From the NCBI RefSeq assembly GCF_023586085.1, contig NZ_CP097757.1:620001-684000 (forward strand): a stretch of 64,000 nucleotides of DNA. Reading direction: 5' to 3'. This DNA comes from Blochmannia endosymbiont of Camponotus sp. (GTDB lineage: Bacteria > Pseudomonadota > Gammaproteobacteria > Enterobacterales > Enterobacteriaceae). Numbering within the stretch: position 1 is the first letter of the stretch; the number at the start of each line of letters is the position of its first letter. The notes below the pieces were generated by a model. The model ran no database searches. It was not told where the DNA came from and worked only from the letters and a program-made list of their open reading frames with translations. Of the stretch, positions 63,586-64,000 are shown piece after piece. Both the position numbers and the translations under genes were made by a program.

Positions 63586-63799
63586 ACATAAATAACATAA
63601 AACAAGTATATGATGGCCATAAATCATATTAAATTTATTTAACATTAATACATTTATACATTAATAAGCTTTATCATAATTTATTACTTTGCAGACTAAT
63701 AAACCAGATGTTTAAACTTTAAAAAATAAATTTTAGATTTAAAGTTATAATTATTAACCATTAATTATTTTACAATCTCAAAATCACATTATATAAAAA

Positions 63800-64000
63800 T
63801 CAGCAATTGCATAAATTACGCCACGCATAATATAAATAAGCACACATGGACCAAAACGTTAATAAAACCGAAACATATAATGCAATAACACCTGTAATTA
63901 CTATCCATTTATAAGGACTCCACAATAATGCAGTTAAAGCTAACATTTGTATACATGTTTTAATTTTACTAATCCAAGACACCTTAATGCCATTACTACT
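63800..64000 (-). CDS. pgsA: Phosphatidylglycerophosphate synthase (5' end outside window)
   Basis: C-terminal 66 residues. [23 protein letters not shown] aligns with E. coli PgsA ([21 protein letters not shown]), followed by a last membrane helix with [16 protein letters not shown]. It makes PGP from CDP-diacylglycerol. The catalytic CDP-alcohol motif lies beyond the window end. Position next to cysT/leuZ agrees with E. coli. Confidence 0.9.
   Translation of the reverse strand, partial: SSNGIKVSWISKIKTCIQMLALTALLWSPYKWIVITGVIALYVSVLLTFWSMCAYLYYAWRNLCNC

Noticed and set aside
63586..63799. Expected tRNA-Gly (glyW) next to tRNA-Cys
   Set aside because: E. coli has glyW here, but no cloverleaf with a GCC anticodon can be read on either strand.

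Overview
The window looks like part of the reduced, very A+T-rich chromosome of a gammaproteobacterial insect endosymbiont. Every housekeeping gene resembles its Enterobacterales counterpart, intergenic DNA is long and eroded, and E. coli gene neighbourhoods survive with genes missing from the middle. The gene set (complete Suf, fatty-acid, lipid A, Lol and peptidoglycan functions), the gene order and a poly(A) frameshift fit Candidatus Blochmannia, the carpenter-ant endosymbiont. The genus is an inference from memory of those genomes, not a search result.

Layout. 1-3358: end of sufC, then sufDSE (Fe-S assembly). 3594-12093: lpp, tRNA-Val, ribE, grxD, rnt, slyA, pdxH, tyrS, nth, fumC. 12337-14313: a large surface protein of the inverse-autotransporter (intimin/invasin) type with an unusual proline-rich and acidic tail. 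14460-30299, all on the minus strand: ubiX, kdsB, ycaR, lpxK, msbA, rpsA, cmk, aroA, serC, serS, lolA and an ftsK without its C-terminal gamma domain. 30782-32230: trxB and infA. 32374-35809: a TonB-dependent copper receptor of the OprC/NosA type, divergent from a membrane-anchored ToxR-like regulator with a cysteine-rich tail. 36560-41707: emtA, mntR, mnmA, purB. 42172-55498, minus strand: lolEDC, lpoB, hinT, ycfH, holB, tmk, pabC, acpP, fabG, fabD, fabH, plsX, rpmF. 56515-64000: rluC, rne, lpxL, an L,D-transpeptidase gene split by a frameshift in a run of nine A, tRNA-Leu, tRNA-Cys and the end of pgsA.

How the genes work together. Much of the window builds the Gram-negative envelope. plsX/fab/acpP make acyl chains; kdsB, lpxK, lpxL and msbA make and flip lipid A; lolA with lolCDE sorts lipoproteins such as Lpp, EmtA and LpoB; the L,D-transpeptidase may attach Lpp to peptidoglycan. 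SufCDSE and GrxD make Fe-S clusters for enzymes such as Nth. aroA, serC and pabC serve amino-acid, PLP and folate supply. Regulators are few: SlyA, MntR and the ToxR-like protein.

The accessory candidates most worth attention are the receptor/regulator pair at 32374-35809, which I propose as a copper-uptake unit with its own membrane sensor, and the inverse autotransporter at 12337-14313, whose tail has a proline-rich, WH2-like, acidic order reminiscent of bacterial actin nucleators. A third theme is a set of long perfect inverted repeats (arms of 15-33 bp) at gene ends, three of which include the stop codon of the adjacent gene.
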